A stretch of 64,000 nucleotides of DNA from Sphingorhabdus sp. 109 (GTDB lineage Bacteria; Pseudomonadota; Alphaproteobacteria; Sphingomonadales; Sphingomonadaceae), in contig NZ_LR732707.1 of NCBI RefSeq assembly GCF_902506555.1, forward strand, positions 1,939,564 to 2,003,563, given 5' to 3'. Made by a program: the position numbers and the translations under genes. Shown here in pieces: positions 29,391-38,740 of this stretch; position 1 is the stretch's first letter; the number at the start of each line of letters is the position of its first letter. The notes under the pieces are model-generated. The model was not told the DNA's origin, did not search any database, and saw only the letters and a list, made by a program, of their open reading frames with translations.

Positions 29391-30584
29391 TTATCCCAAA
29401 ATGCCTAGAGCGAGCAAAATAACGAAGAATAACGTCAGACTGATGACAGTGAATATGAGCAGGAACGATAGCCGGACCAGCGCTTCGGGGCGGGACAACT
29501 TATAGGCATGTCTGAGTTGCCGGTAGATATGGAACGGCGGATAAAACAGCAGCAAAGCCCCCCAGATTTCATCCGGAGCGCCGATTGCAGCCAGTATCGC
29601 GCAGACCACGAACAACAACGACATGAATGCGATTGAATAAGTGGCGAAAACCGCGTGATCATAGAAATGGTAACCGCGACGACCGATCAATGCGAGCCAC
29701 ACGAAAGGGATGGAGATCGGGATCAGCAACCAGGCAAATTTATAGCCGTTGGCTTTCAGCTTATAAAACAGCAGGGACGGATTCTTGTTGGCGCGTTCGA
29801 GTCCGCTTTTAAGCATTTTGCCAAACCCGCTATTCTCCAGATCCGACCATATTCCCAGCCTATTTCCATTCCCGCGGCTTGCATTCTGTTCTTCTGCCCC
29901 GACATTCGCAGTCCGGGAAGACTCATCCACCTGTCCTGAATCGTCAATCGCCGCAAAATCCTCCCCCAGGCCAACTTCCGGATAGGGAAGCTCGCTCATC
30001 GTCATGGTGGCAAGGACATTGCGGTTTTGCTTCATGTCCAGGATTTGTGCGCGAACCTCGGCCTTGTCTGCCTCGGACGCCGATTCCAGTTCTTTGATCT
30101 TGTCCTGCAGACGTGCCTCAATTTCTTGAGATTCTCCAGTGACCGCATCGTTGAAGCCGACAGTTTCGCTATCATTGCCATCAGTCGAAAACGGACTTTC
30201 TATAAATGAAAATACCGCAAACATCATGAATACCGAGAACAGGAACAATGCCATCGGAGAAATGAACTTGGCGCGCTCCCCGCGCACATAGCGGCGTGTC
30301 AGATTGCCCGGTTTCCAAAACAACAAGGGCAAAGTGCGCCAGAATTTTCCCTCAAAATGCAATACACCGTGCAAAATATCGTGCCAGAACGCACCGATCG
30401 ACCGGTGAATGTCCAATGGCTGGCCGCATTCCGTACAATAACGGCCCGTAACTTTCGATGAGCAATTCAGGCATATGTGCCCCTCGCCGTCCGATGCGCC
30501 CATGTTTTCGGCATCCACCGCTTTGGCTATCAAGCCGCCTTCTACAGCCGTTCCCATTGCTTCCAGTTCTTCCGACATAGCCAT
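29391..30584 (-). CDS. DUF3667 zinc-ribbon membrane protein
   Basis: The 397-residue protein has an N-terminal zinc ribbon with Cys38, Cys41, Cys50 and Cys53 (CLNC ... CTEC), then the DUF3667 segment FWHDILHGVLHFEGKFWRTL and RRYVRGERAKFISPM. A membrane helix near residue 120, a long soluble middle region and several C-terminal helices follow. I start it at 30584 (MAMSEELEAMG) rather than at the open frame's beginning at 30758, because the upstream part looks non-coding and lies in the divergent promoter region. Function unknown. Confidence 0.78.
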   Translation of the reverse strand: MAMSEELEAMGTAVEGGLIAKAVDAENMGASDGEGHICLNCSSKVTGRYCTECGQPLDIHRSIGAFWHDILHGVLHFEGKFWRTLPLLFWKPGNLTRRYVRGERAKFISPMALFLFSVFMMFAVFSFIESPFSTDGNDSETVGFNDAVTGESQEIEARLQDKIKELESASEADKAEVRAQILDMKQNRNVLATMTMSELPYPEVGLGEDFAAIDDSGQVDESSRTANVGAEEQNASRGNGNRLGIWSDLENSGFGKMLKSGLERANKNPSLLFYKLKANGYKFAWLLIPISIPFVWLALIGRRGYHFYDHAVFATYSIAFMSLLFVVCAILAAIGAPDEIWGALLLFYPPFHIYRQLRHAYKLSRPEALVRLSFLLIFTVISLTLFFVILLALGILG

Positions 30585-30778
30585 TAGTTTTGGCCCATTC
30601 GATCGATAAGGCAAGCGGCTTTTTGGGATCGGGAGCGGCCAGAAAGATGAACAGTAACGCAATCGAGATTCGCGGCCGCGCCGCAAAGCTTTTCTGCAGC
30701 CGATAGATAGACTGGGAAATGCACACCGGTTGCACAACAATTGTTTCCCGCGATACAAAAGACCGCTAATGGGCGCAG

Positions 30779-32320
30779 ATGACTGCAGAAAAACCGAAGC
30801 TCATCATCCGCAAGGCGGAACTGGAAGATGCCCGCAAGATATCCGCCTTGTCGCGCAAGGTTTATGGCAAGGGCGAAGGCTATTCGGCCGAGGAAGTGCG
30901 GGGCCAGATCAACAATTTCGCCGATGGCCAGCTGGTTGCCGAATATGAAGGCAAAATTGTAGGCCATTGCGCGACATTCCAGATTTCCGAAAAGACAGCG
31001 CGTGCAGCGCATAGCTGGGCGGAAATTACCGGCGGCGGCTTTGCCGCGCGGCACGACCCGAACGGCGAGATTCTCTATGGTATGGAAGTCAGCGTCGATC
31101 CGGATTACCGGCGGCTGCGCATCGGCCTGCGCTTCTACAAGGTGCGCCGGGAACTCTGCCAGCATCTCGGGCTGAAGGGCATCATCTTTGGCGGGCGCCT
31201 GCCCGGCTATGCACGGCGCAAGCGCAAATATCCCGATCCGGCCGATTATCTGGCCGCAGTGGTCGACAAGCAGTTCCGCGATCCGGTGATCAATTTCCAG
31301 CTCAATCAGGGCTTTGTCCCGCTGGGGATTTTGAAGGACTATATGCCGAGCGACAAGGCATCCGGCGGCAATGCAGTGCATATGTTCTGGGAAAACCCGC
31401 TGGCTGCCGAAGCCAAGCTGCTGACCCAGACACCGCATGACCGGCTACCCCAGTCGGTGCGCGTGGCAACGGTACAATTCCAGATGCGCAAAATTATTTC
31501 GCAAACCGACTTCGAGGAACAGGTTGAATATTTTGTCGATGTCGCCGCTGATTATGGCGCAGACTTTGTCACGTTCCCCGAACTGTTCACGCTGCAATTG
31601 CTGTCCCTCGAAGGAGAGAAACTGGAACCGGCCCAGGCGATCGAAAAAATCGCCGAATATACCGACCGGTTCAAGGAAGTGATGGAGAAGCTGGCGGTTT
31701 CCTATCATATCAACATCATCGGCGGCTCGCACCCCACCCGCATGGAAAATGGCGATATCCGCAATATCTCTTACGTGTTTCTGCGCAACGGCGCGGTCTA
31801 CACGCAGGACAAGCTCCATCCGACGCCCAGCGAAGTGCGCTGGTGGAATATTAAGGGCGGCTATGGCGCGGAAGCGATTCCGACCGACTGCGGCCCGATC
31901 GGCGTGATGATCTGCTATGACAGCGAATTTCCGGAACTGGCACGCCATCTGGTCGACCAGGGCGCGATGATTTTGTTCGTGCCCTTCTGCACCGACGAAC
32001 GGCGCGGCTATTTGCGGGTGCGTTACTGCTGTCAGGCGCGCGCGGTTGAAAACCAGTGCTACGTCGTGATGTCCGGGGTCGTCGGCAATCTGCCCAATGT
32101 CGAGAATATGGACATTCATTATGCCGAAAGCGCGATCCTGACCCCTTCGGATTTCCCGTTTGCTCGGGACGGCGTGGCAGCCGACACCGCTCCCAACACG
32201 GAGACAATTGCGATTGCCGACCTGTCGATGTCGAGCCTCCTGACCAGCCGCCAATCAGGAGCAGTGCAAAATCTCAAGGACCGGCGTTTCGATCTGTACC
32301 GGGTATTGTGGAAGGGATAG
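30779..32320 (+). CDS. Bifunctional GNAT acetyltransferase / carbon-nitrogen hydrolase
   Basis: The 513-residue fusion protein has a GNAT fold in residues about 5-215 (acetyl-CoA site around MEVSVDPDYRRLRIGLRFY). Residues about 225-510 are a nitrilase-superfamily amidase with the full triad Glu268 (FPELF), Lys345 (DKLHPTPSE) and Cys379 (ICYDSEFPE). The same fusion is known in many bacteria and probably acetylates and deamidates or repairs a small metabolite, but its substrate is not established. It stands alone, divergent from DUF3667 and convergent with the ABC transporter. Confidence 0.9.
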   Translation: MTAEKPKLIIRKAELEDARKISALSRKVYGKGEGYSAEEVRGQINNFADGQLVAEYEGKIVGHCATFQISEKTARAAHSWAEITGGGFAARHDPNGEILYGMEVSVDPDYRRLRIGLRFYKVRRELCQHLGLKGIIFGGRLPGYARRKRKYPDPADYLAAVVDKQFRDPVINFQLNQGFVPLGILKDYMPSDKASGGNAVHMFWENPLAAEAKLLTQTPHDRLPQSVRVATVQFQMRKIISQTDFEEQVEYFVDVAADYGADFVTFPELFTLQLLSLEGEKLEPAQAIEKIAEYTDRFKEVMEKLAVSYHINIIGGSHPTRMENGDIRNISYVFLRNGAVYTQDKLHPTPSEVRWWNIKGGYGAEAIPTDCGPIGVMICYDSEFPELARHLVDQGAMILFVPFCTDERRGYLRVRYCCQARAVENQCYVVMSGVVGNLPNVENMDIHYAESAILTPSDFPFARDGVAADTAPNTETIAIADLSMSSLLTSRQSGAVQNLKDRRFDLYRVLWKG

Positions 32321-32364
32321 ATACGTTCGAAACGACGTTCGCCGGATCGGTTCTGGTCCGGTTT

Positions 32365-34104
32365 CTAGTCACCGTTTTCCATGATATCCGCCCATTTACC
32401 GGTCTCCTTCACGCGCCCATCCTCGAGCACGATCAACTGATCCGAATTTTCCAGCGTGGGCAGTCGGTGACCGATGACAATAACAGTGATGTTGTCGTGT
32501 AACCGGTCAATCGTATCGCGGATCCGCGCTTCATTTGCCAGGTCGAGTGCGCTTGTGGCCTCGTCCAGAATGATCAGTTCCGGCTTCTGGATGATCGCCC
32601 TGGCCAAGGCAATTCTCTGCTTTTCACCACCCGACAGGCGCTGTCCCGCATCGCCGACAACGGTATCCAGCTTTTCGGGAAGGCTGAAGACAAAATCCGC
32701 GGAAGCAAATTGCAATGCCTTTTCCAGCTCCTGGTCTGTGGCTCTATCATCAGCCCACAACAAATTGTTGCGGATCGTATCGTGGAAAAGAAAAACATCC
32801 TGCGGCATATAGGCGATGGATTTGCGCCAGCGCAGCCGGTTTTTCTCATCGAGCGGTACGCCATCGATTTCGATACTCCCAGTGGCAGGAGTGAGCAGGC
32901 CCATGATGAGATCCGCCAGCGTCGATTTCCCCGATCCCGAGGCCCCCATGATCGCAGTGGTTTTTCGGTGCGGAATCTCGATATCGACATCATAAAGTGA
33001 CGGGGTCCCCCGGGTCCGGTAGCTGAACGAAACGCCCGAAAGCTTTATGGACTTGTCGAACCGGATTTTGTCACCCAGATTTTCAGACAATGTTGCTTCC
33101 CGTGCCGCACCGGCTTCGCGCATCAGACTCGTGTAATTTGACAAGACGGAATCAGAATGGAGAATATTGTTGATCTGGGTCTGGATCTCCCGGATCTGCG
33201 GGGAAAGTCTTGAAAAAATCAAAACCAGAATAAGCAGGGTGGGCAATGAGAGCTCGAATGTCGTGACACCGATATAGAGAAGCATCACCATGAACAACGC
33301 GACCAGGATCTGGAATATGACGCTCATCGCGGCATTCAGATGGGTGAATTGCAAAGTCCGTGTGCGCAAAAGGCTGCGTATTTCCAGCATCAAGCGGCTT
33401 TGGCGGTTTTCGCTTCTGAGAATCTTGATAAGCTTGATGCCGGCCAGACCTTCTTCAATCGTTTGCTGCACCTGCCGATTGGCAACGCTCAGCAGCTTTC
33501 CCTGCTCATGGGCAAGCTTGTGCTGTCTGCGCATGGTGAAGAACAGCCCGCCGCCCAGGATCATGGCTGCAAGCGTCAGTGGCAGGGACAGGCTGAGCGC
33601 TACTGTGATGTAAGCCAGGATCGAAAAAGCCGAGACAATGAAACGGACGGAGAACATCAGCGCGGTGCCCATCCGGCTGATTTCGGTAACCAGCAGATTG
33701 GACATGTCCGACTTTTTCTGCGTTGTTAGCCATTCCCAGCGTGCCTCCAGCATCGCATTGAAACTTTTTGTACGAAGATCGTCCAGCAATTCGAGCCGGA
33801 AACGCTCGGATACGATTGTCTGGCTATAGCTTATACAAGCGCGTAAAATATTCAGAGCCAAGAATGTGGCGAGAAGACCAGTCAGCGTGATCGGTATCCC
33901 CAGAAATACCAGGCCATCCACGATCATTCCGACGACACCTGTGGCCTCCGTCTGCGATTTCTGCAACGCCGCCAACAGGGGAACCAGCAGCACCAGCCCG
34001 ATGCCTTGTGTCACACTGGACAGCAGCAATAATGTGGCAAACAGCAACGAGCGGGCCGGCGAAAAACGCCACATCATTTTCAGATAAGTCAGAATCAGCA
34101 TCAT
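32365..34104 (-). CDS. ABC exporter, fused permease and ATPase (MsbA/McjD-like)
   Basis: The 579-residue half-transporter has six membrane helices (about 15-300) followed by a nucleotide-binding domain with Walker A GASGSGKST at 387-395, signature LSGGEKQR, Walker B LIILDEATSALD and the H-loop VIGHR. It would work as a homodimer. Exporters of this shape carry lipids, drugs or peptides, and lasso-peptide exporters have the same layout. The upstream neighbour on the same strand is a PF14907-type nucleotidyltransferase, also a lasso-cluster companion, which makes peptide export a reasonable hypothesis, not a proven one. Confidence 0.85.
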   Translation of the reverse strand: MMLILTYLKMMWRFSPARSLLFATLLLLSSVTQGIGLVLLVPLLAALQKSQTEATGVVGMIVDGLVFLGIPITLTGLLATFLALNILRACISYSQTIVSERFRLELLDDLRTKSFNAMLEARWEWLTTQKKSDMSNLLVTEISRMGTALMFSVRFIVSAFSILAYITVALSLSLPLTLAAMILGGGLFFTMRRQHKLAHEQGKLLSVANRQVQQTIEEGLAGIKLIKILRSENRQSRLMLEIRSLLRTRTLQFTHLNAAMSVIFQILVALFMVMLLYIGVTTFELSLPTLLILVLIFSRLSPQIREIQTQINNILHSDSVLSNYTSLMREAGAAREATLSENLGDKIRFDKSIKLSGVSFSYRTRGTPSLYDVDIEIPHRKTTAIMGASGSGKSTLADLIMGLLTPATGSIEIDGVPLDEKNRLRWRKSIAYMPQDVFLFHDTIRNNLLWADDRATDQELEKALQFASADFVFSLPEKLDTVVGDAGQRLSGGEKQRIALARAIIQKPELIILDEATSALDLANEARIRDTIDRLHDNITVIVIGHRLPTLENSDQLIVLEDGRVKETGKWADIMENGD

Positions 34105-34300
34105 AGTCGTTTAGTTAAAGCGCTCAACTAATCAATCGAAAGGCGTCGGCCGTATCGCGGGCGACAGCAATCACCACGCCATTTGATGGTCCACAAAAAC
34201 AGAAGAAATATCGTCACAAGGATGAAGCAGCGAATGCGTCAGCGCCTTCTCCACAAAGTCATCGCCATGATCGCCGTATATGGCCGCCTGATATGCATGG
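34105..34300. other. Gap between ABC exporter and nucleotidyltransferase genes
   Basis: 196 bases. On the minus strand one frame reads without stops for about 50 codons (from near 34330 to 34185, including AAIYGDHGDDFVEKALTH) but has no start codon before its end. It may be a decayed small gene or chance. No terminator or promoter is evident. Confidence 0.3.
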
Positions 34301-35392
34301 TTATATCCGGGCAAATACAGAATTCAAAACGCGGGCGCGCGTGCTGTCCATCAGACCGATTTTCCCCGAAAAGATAATATCGGCAGAGCCAGAGAGGAGC
34401 GAGCTTTTCCAAGGCAAATTCGGTCGGCCGTTGGTGTCAGCCGTCAATGTTTCGAAGAACAGGTCCTTCAATTCTGCGGTATTCCGAGCTTTCATATATG
34501 GCTTGAGTATTTGCTGCCATCCGTCATCCAGGCTGTCAGGAAAGACTTGTTCGGTCATCAGCAGACTTGCCGCGACCGCTGTATCGCAACCGTAGGTTGC
34601 CGCGATACTCAGCATCTCCAGTCGATTATCCGCGGGCATGTATCGCGCAACAATCGACAAATCGACGACCCACTTCAATCTCGGCCACATGGCGAGCGAT
34701 CCATGCAGGACGAGGTACAGGCAGTAGAAGCTGTTAGACAGCGATGGCTGGGCATCGAATTGCACGGAATTGTTAAAATCTCCTGTGAGATCTCTCGGCT
34801 CGAACTTGAACAATCTCTGATGCAGTTCGATTGGGACCGAAACAGCAGGGTCAATAAAGGTAATATCCTTGAACCGCTTCAACTCCATCTTCTGGCGTAT
34901 AGACTGAGGTATCTCAGTACGTTTCAACGTCGCAGACTTGTAGATATAACCCTGCTGGTTCATCATTGCGATAGCTTGACGGGACCGGTCCGGGGAAATG
35001 AGAATATCGATATCTTTCGATCGTCGGACAGCAGAATTATCATGAAGCTGTTGTGCCAGTCCTCGCCCTTTCAGAACGGTGAATGGAATGGAATGGTCTT
35101 TTAGCAATTTCGATATTCTTTGTTCGGCAGCCTTTTGTTTCAGACTTGCAATCAAATTTTTCTGACAGGCCAATTCCAACAGCGTTGCGGCAGGGCCCGT
35201 TGCTGTAATATCAGCACAATTTTGCATCGCCATGTGCAAGAGCGGGCCGACGCGATGCCGATTGTCTGCAAAAGTTGCGAGCGTCTCGCTGATCGGTTCC
35301 CCAACACCTCTTGGCGGCAAGGATATGGCTGGACGCAGATATCTGCTCAATGATAATAGAAGGGCCTTGCTATCGCTGTCCATGAATAGCAC
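34301..35392 (-). CDS. Nucleotidyltransferase family protein (PF14907 type)
   Basis: The 363-residue protein has the nucleotidyltransferase signature VLKGRGLAQQLHDNSAVR followed by the metal-binding KDIDILI (Asp127 and Asp129), then a helical C-terminal half. The family (NTP_transf_5) is frequent in RiPP clusters of the paeninodin type, where it modifies the phosphorylated C-terminus of the peptide together with an HPr-kinase homologue. An HPr-kinase-like gene lies 17 kb away at 52189. The coding sequence looks more AT-rich than that of its neighbours. The ABC exporter follows 196 bases downstream on the same strand. Confidence 0.75.
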   Translation of the reverse strand: MLFMDSDSKALLLSLSRYLRPAISLPPRGVGEPISETLATFADNRHRVGPLLHMAMQNCADITATGPAATLLELACQKNLIASLKQKAAEQRISKLLKDHSIPFTVLKGRGLAQQLHDNSAVRRSKDIDILISPDRSRQAIAMMNQQGYIYKSATLKRTEIPQSIRQKMELKRFKDITFIDPAVSVPIELHQRLFKFEPRDLTGDFNNSVQFDAQPSLSNSFYCLYLVLHGSLAMWPRLKWVVDLSIVARYMPADNRLEMLSIAATYGCDTAVAASLLMTEQVFPDSLDDGWQQILKPYMKARNTAELKDLFFETLTADTNGRPNLPWKSSLLSGSADIIFSGKIGLMDSTRARVLNSVFARI

Positions 35393-35438
35393 CTAGAATT
35401 TTACTTCCGCTTAGGCGAGGCCTGAATGCCAAAGGCAC

Positions 35439-36335
35439 TCATTTTTTCTCCAGCCTATCAGATACCGCCTGTATCAGCGCCGCAATTCGCGAAACACGTG
35501 CTGGCAAGACTCGCCCCCTCCGGGAGATCATCCACAGATCGTGGCGCAGCTGCTTGGAAAGCGGTGCGATGCGCAATCTGTCGTTATCAGGATAGCTGTC
35601 GACACCGCTGCGTGGCAGCAGCGTATAACCGATACCGCGCGCCACGGGTGCGGGAATCTGGCTGATCTGGTTTACAAAGCTCCGGATTCGCAGGCGATCC
35701 GATCCGCGGAACTCATCGGGAAAGTTCATCGCGAACAGATCGTCAGCATAGGCGAAACCGTCTGGATGCGCGATGAAGCCGAGCTCTTCCAGCCGTTGAA
35801 AGCTGATCGGCGAAACCGACGCGCGTTCGGGAATCACCAGGCACAATTCCTCCTGCCCCAGATGTTCTGCCTGAAGCCGTGGGTGTTGCGGATCATGATC
35901 GGCAACACCGAGATCAAATCGTCCCTCCAGTACACCGGCCAGCACCTTGTCCTGCGGGACCGCCTCGAGCCTTATACTCAGGCTCGGCGAGGTTTGCATC
36001 GCAGATAGCATTTCAGGATATAGCAGCGTTGCAAAACTACCGGAACAGGCCATAGCCACTTCGCCAACCGCAGGATCATCCTGCGATATGGTTTCCTGCA
36101 GCGCCTGTTCTTGAGCCCGCCTTGCCTGTCCGACTGCCAGAACCGCTTCACCCGCAGATGTCAGGCTAAAACCTTTGCCCTGGCGAGAGATCAGCGATTG
36201 ACCAACTTGAGTCTCGAGCTTTCGCAGATGCTGCGAAACCCCTGGCTGTGTCATATTCAGCAGGCTGGCTGCCTTGGTAAAGTGACCGGTTTCGCAAAGC
36301 ACAACGAAGCTTTCCAGCCATTGGGAATTCAGCAT
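35439..36335 (-). CDS. LysR-type transcriptional regulator
   Basis: The 298-residue regulator has an N-terminal winged HTH (LNSQWLESFVVLCETGHFTKAA and NMTQPGVSQHLRKLE) and a C-terminal periplasmic-binding-protein-like effector domain. It is transcribed away from a VOC-family gene 102 bases off, with a T-N11-A palindrome between them, the classical layout in which the regulator controls both itself and the divergent gene. The effector is unknown. Confidence 0.9.
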   Translation of the reverse strand: MLNSQWLESFVVLCETGHFTKAASLLNMTQPGVSQHLRKLETQVGQSLISRQGKGFSLTSAGEAVLAVGQARRAQEQALQETISQDDPAVGEVAMACSGSFATLLYPEMLSAMQTSPSLSIRLEAVPQDKVLAGVLEGRFDLGVADHDPQHPRLQAEHLGQEELCLVIPERASVSPISFQRLEELGFIAHPDGFAYADDLFAMNFPDEFRGSDRLRIRSFVNQISQIPAPVARGIGYTLLPRSGVDSYPDNDRLRIAPLSKQLRHDLWMISRRGRVLPARVSRIAALIQAVSDRLEKK

Positions 36336-36336
36336 G

Positions 36337-36359
36337 AATCATTACTATATGTTATGATT
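36337..36359. promoter_or_regulatory. Candidate LysR operator (AATCAT-N11-ATGATT)
   Basis: A perfect 6-base inverted repeat with an 11-base spacer lies in the AT-rich gap between the divergent LysR and VOC genes, directly before the LysR start. The spacing fits the T-N11-A box of LysR-type regulators. A further GATTATTT-rich block follows at 36375-36385. Confidence 0.6.
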
Positions 36360-36437
36360 ATATTTTTGAATGATTATTTTTTTAAATGTTGTTGCTGCTC
36401 TATTTCCTTCTGATCAGAAGATGAAAGGAAATCTAGA

Positions 36438-36935
36438 ATGCAAACTGCACCACGCGCTTTCTCCCATATTGGACTATCCGTTCCCGACCTCGATGCCGCG
36501 GTGAAATTCTATACCGGGGTTCTCGGACTCTACACGATAATGGAACCGACGAGTGTCATCGAAGACGATAGTGCGGTCGGAATCATGTGTACGGATGTTT
36601 TTGGCCCCGGATGGGACAGCCTGCGTATCGCCCACCTCGCCACCGCTGATCGCGTCGGCATCGAATTGTTCGAGTTTCCGGACAACTATGCGCCTGATAA
36701 TAATCTGGACCACAAGCGTTTGGGAACATTCCATTTCTGTGTCCAAGATCCGGACGTAGAAGGGCTGATCGAAAAGATTGTTGCGGCCGGCGGCAAGCAG
36801 CGCATGCCGGTACGCGAATATTATCCCGGCGAGAAGCCCTATCGCATGTGCTACGTCGAGGACCCGTTCGGAATCGTGTTCGAGATATACAGCCACAGCT
36901 ATGAACTGACCTATTCCGAAGGCGCCTATTCATAG
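36438..36935 (+). CDS. VOC (glyoxalase/bleomycin resistance) superfamily protein
   Basis: The 165-residue VOC-fold protein has paired beta-alpha-beta-beta-beta modules, starting HIGLSVPDLDAAVKFYTGVLGL (metal-binding His near residue 11) and ending with YVEDPFGIVFEIYSH (second His/Glu metal ligands). It may be a lactoylglutathione-lyase-like isomerase or an extradiol-type enzyme. It is the first gene of a small plus-strand group (VOC, DJ-1-like, NAD-binding) probably controlled by the divergent LysR regulator, suggesting a detoxification role for reactive electrophiles. Confidence 0.85.
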   Translation: MQTAPRAFSHIGLSVPDLDAAVKFYTGVLGLYTIMEPTSVIEDDSAVGIMCTDVFGPGWDSLRIAHLATADRVGIELFEFPDNYAPDNNLDHKRLGTFHFCVQDPDVEGLIEKIVAAGGKQRMPVREYYPGEKPYRMCYVEDPFGIVFEIYSHSYELTYSEGAYS

Positions 36936-37055
36936 CAGAATGAATGGATTGGACGCGCGGTCTTGAGCTTGCATTCACCGAATTTGAGACCCGGCCGCGC
37001 AACCAATGCACCACCGGAACGTTGTTGGAGGAAATAGCAAATATAACATTACAAG

Positions 37056-37742
37056 ATGGCAAGAAATATGAAAATCCTGATGGTTCTCACCTCACACGAC
37101 GAACTTGGCGACACCGGCAAAAAGACCGGTTTCTGGCTCGAAGAATTCGCAGCGCCTTATTATATTTTCAAGGATGCCGGATCGGATATCACGCTGGCTT
37201 CCCCCGAAGGCGGACAGCCGCCGCTGGATCCATCCAGCGACGCAGACGACGCCCAGACCGAAGATACGAAACGATTCAAGTCTGACAAAGCCGCGCAGGC
37301 GGCAATTGCTAACACCAAGCCATTGTCAGCCGTTTCGGCCGACGGCTTTGACGCAATCTTCTATCCCGGTGGCCACGGTCCGCTCTGGGATCTGGCCGAA
37401 AATGATGACAGCAAGGCCCTGATCGAAACATTTTCCGCCAGCGGCCGCCCTGTCGGCGCAGTCTGCCACGCTCCCGCCATCTTCAAACATGCGAAAAACG
37501 CGGTTGGCGAACCGCTGGTCAAAGGCAAGGCAGTAACCGGCTTTACCAATTCGGAAGAAGAAGGGGTTGGCCTGACCAATGTCGTGCCTTTTCTTGTCGA
37601 AGATATGCTGAAAGAAAATGGTGGCATCTATCGCAAGACTCATGACTGGGCCCCTTTCGTTGTCGTCGACAGCATGCTGGTCACTGGCCAGAACCCCGCA
37701 TCGTCAGCAGAAGCCGCGAGCAAGCTGCTCGATCTGCTTTAA
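37056..37742 (+). CDS. DJ-1/PfpI (type 1 glutamine amidotransferase-like) protein
   Basis: The 228-residue protein is of the Hsp31/DJ-1 type. Nucleophile Cys137 sits in GAVCHAPA (the elbow), with Glu29/Glu30 in FWLEEFAAPY and a His next to the Cys. Family members are glyoxalase III-type enzymes or chaperones that protect against methylglyoxal. Next to the VOC gene this supports a role against electrophiles. ATG at 37056 and 37068 are both possible starts; neither has a strong ribosome site. Confidence 0.85.
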   Translation: MARNMKILMVLTSHDELGDTGKKTGFWLEEFAAPYYIFKDAGSDITLASPEGGQPPLDPSSDADDAQTEDTKRFKSDKAAQAAIANTKPLSAVSADGFDAIFYPGGHGPLWDLAENDDSKALIETFSASGRPVGAVCHAPAIFKHAKNAVGEPLVKGKAVTGFTNSEEEGVGLTNVVPFLVEDMLKENGGIYRKTHDWAPFVVVDSMLVTGQNPASSAEAASKLLDLL

Positions 37743-37774
37743 TCCCCCAACAAGTGAAGTGAACGGAGCGACCT

Positions 37775-38371
37775 ATGAATATTCTGATCGCCGGCGCGAC
37801 CGGCAAAACCGGATTGCGGCTCGTGAATCAACTGAAGAACAGCGGCCATTCCCCCGTCGCGCTGGTTCGTGAATCCTCGAATACAAGCTCATTGCCGCAA
37901 GGGGTAGAGCAACGCCAGGCGGACTTGACCGATCTGCAAAGCGGCGTTTGCGATGGTTGCGATGCCGTAATTTTCGCGGCCGGATCAGGCGGATCCACCG
38001 GTCCCGAAATGACCGACAAGGTTGATCGCGACGGTGCCAAACGGCTGATTGATCTGGCCAGCGAGGCGGGCGTATCACGCTTCGTGATGTTGAGCAGCGC
38101 TGGCGCGGATGATCCCGACCCGGAAAGCGATCTTGCGCATTATCTGCAAGCGAAACATGACGCCGATGAACATTTGAAAGCCTCGGGCCTGAACTACGCA
38201 ATCGTCCGGCCCGTCAGCCTGACCGATGAGGATGGCAATCGTAACATGCGGTTCGGCGACGATGTTGACCCCAAGGGAAAAGCGGCGCGTGGCGATGTCG
38301 CTGCAGTGCTGGCCAACGCGGTGGAAGACAGTGACTGGACAGGCAAGGCTCTGCTGATGCAATCAGTCTAG
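37775..38371 (+). CDS. NAD(P)H-binding protein (atypical SDR)
   Basis: The 198-residue Rossmann-fold protein begins NILIAGATGKTGLRLVNQL (dinucleotide-binding GxxGxxG), and later has RFVMLSSAGADDPDPES and HYLQAKHDADEHLKASGL, the place of the YxxxK pair. The NmrA-like/SDR_a5 group includes quinone and flavin reductases. GGAG stands 8 bases before the ATG. Likely the third gene of the LysR-controlled group. Confidence 0.87.
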   Translation: MNILIAGATGKTGLRLVNQLKNSGHSPVALVRESSNTSSLPQGVEQRQADLTDLQSGVCDGCDAVIFAAGSGGSTGPEMTDKVDRDGAKRLIDLASEAGVSRFVMLSSAGADDPDPESDLAHYLQAKHDADEHLKASGLNYAIVRPVSLTDEDGNRNMRFGDDVDPKGKAARGDVAAVLANAVEDSDWTGKALLMQSV

Positions 38372-38740
38372 TGCCGGGCTGGCAACCCTGGTGCTGAACG
38401 ATTTCAGATCAGCCACGCCAACCGCCTGCCCGGACGGCCAAGCGCCCTACACGGCTCCGCGAAAATGCGATGACCAATATGTTGCAGGCCACCAAAGCGG
38501 TAAGCGCTGCCATTCGTCCGCCGGCTCAGTCGGGGCGCTCTGTATCGCTGCAACTTTTGTCCCGCCCGGACGTAGATCCAGCTATGCAGGACCATTCGAC
38601 CGCCAAGGGCGGAAAATACCGGCACCAACCAGCAGGATGCGCAACAGATGAAATTGGCAAGGGCAAAGCGGGACGAACCGGTTCAATATGCAATCATTGC
38701 CAAATTCCGCACCCGCGCAACGTCGGCGGATCATTCGTAG
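38372..38740. other. Gap before the asmA-like gene, no supported gene
   Basis: About 370 bases. All six frames are broken or lack a start with ribosome site. The minus strand has protein-like but interrupted pieces (for example MVLHSWIYVRAGQKLQRY near 38590), so a decayed small membrane-protein gene is possible. No promoter, RNA or repeat was recognised. Confidence 0.4.
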
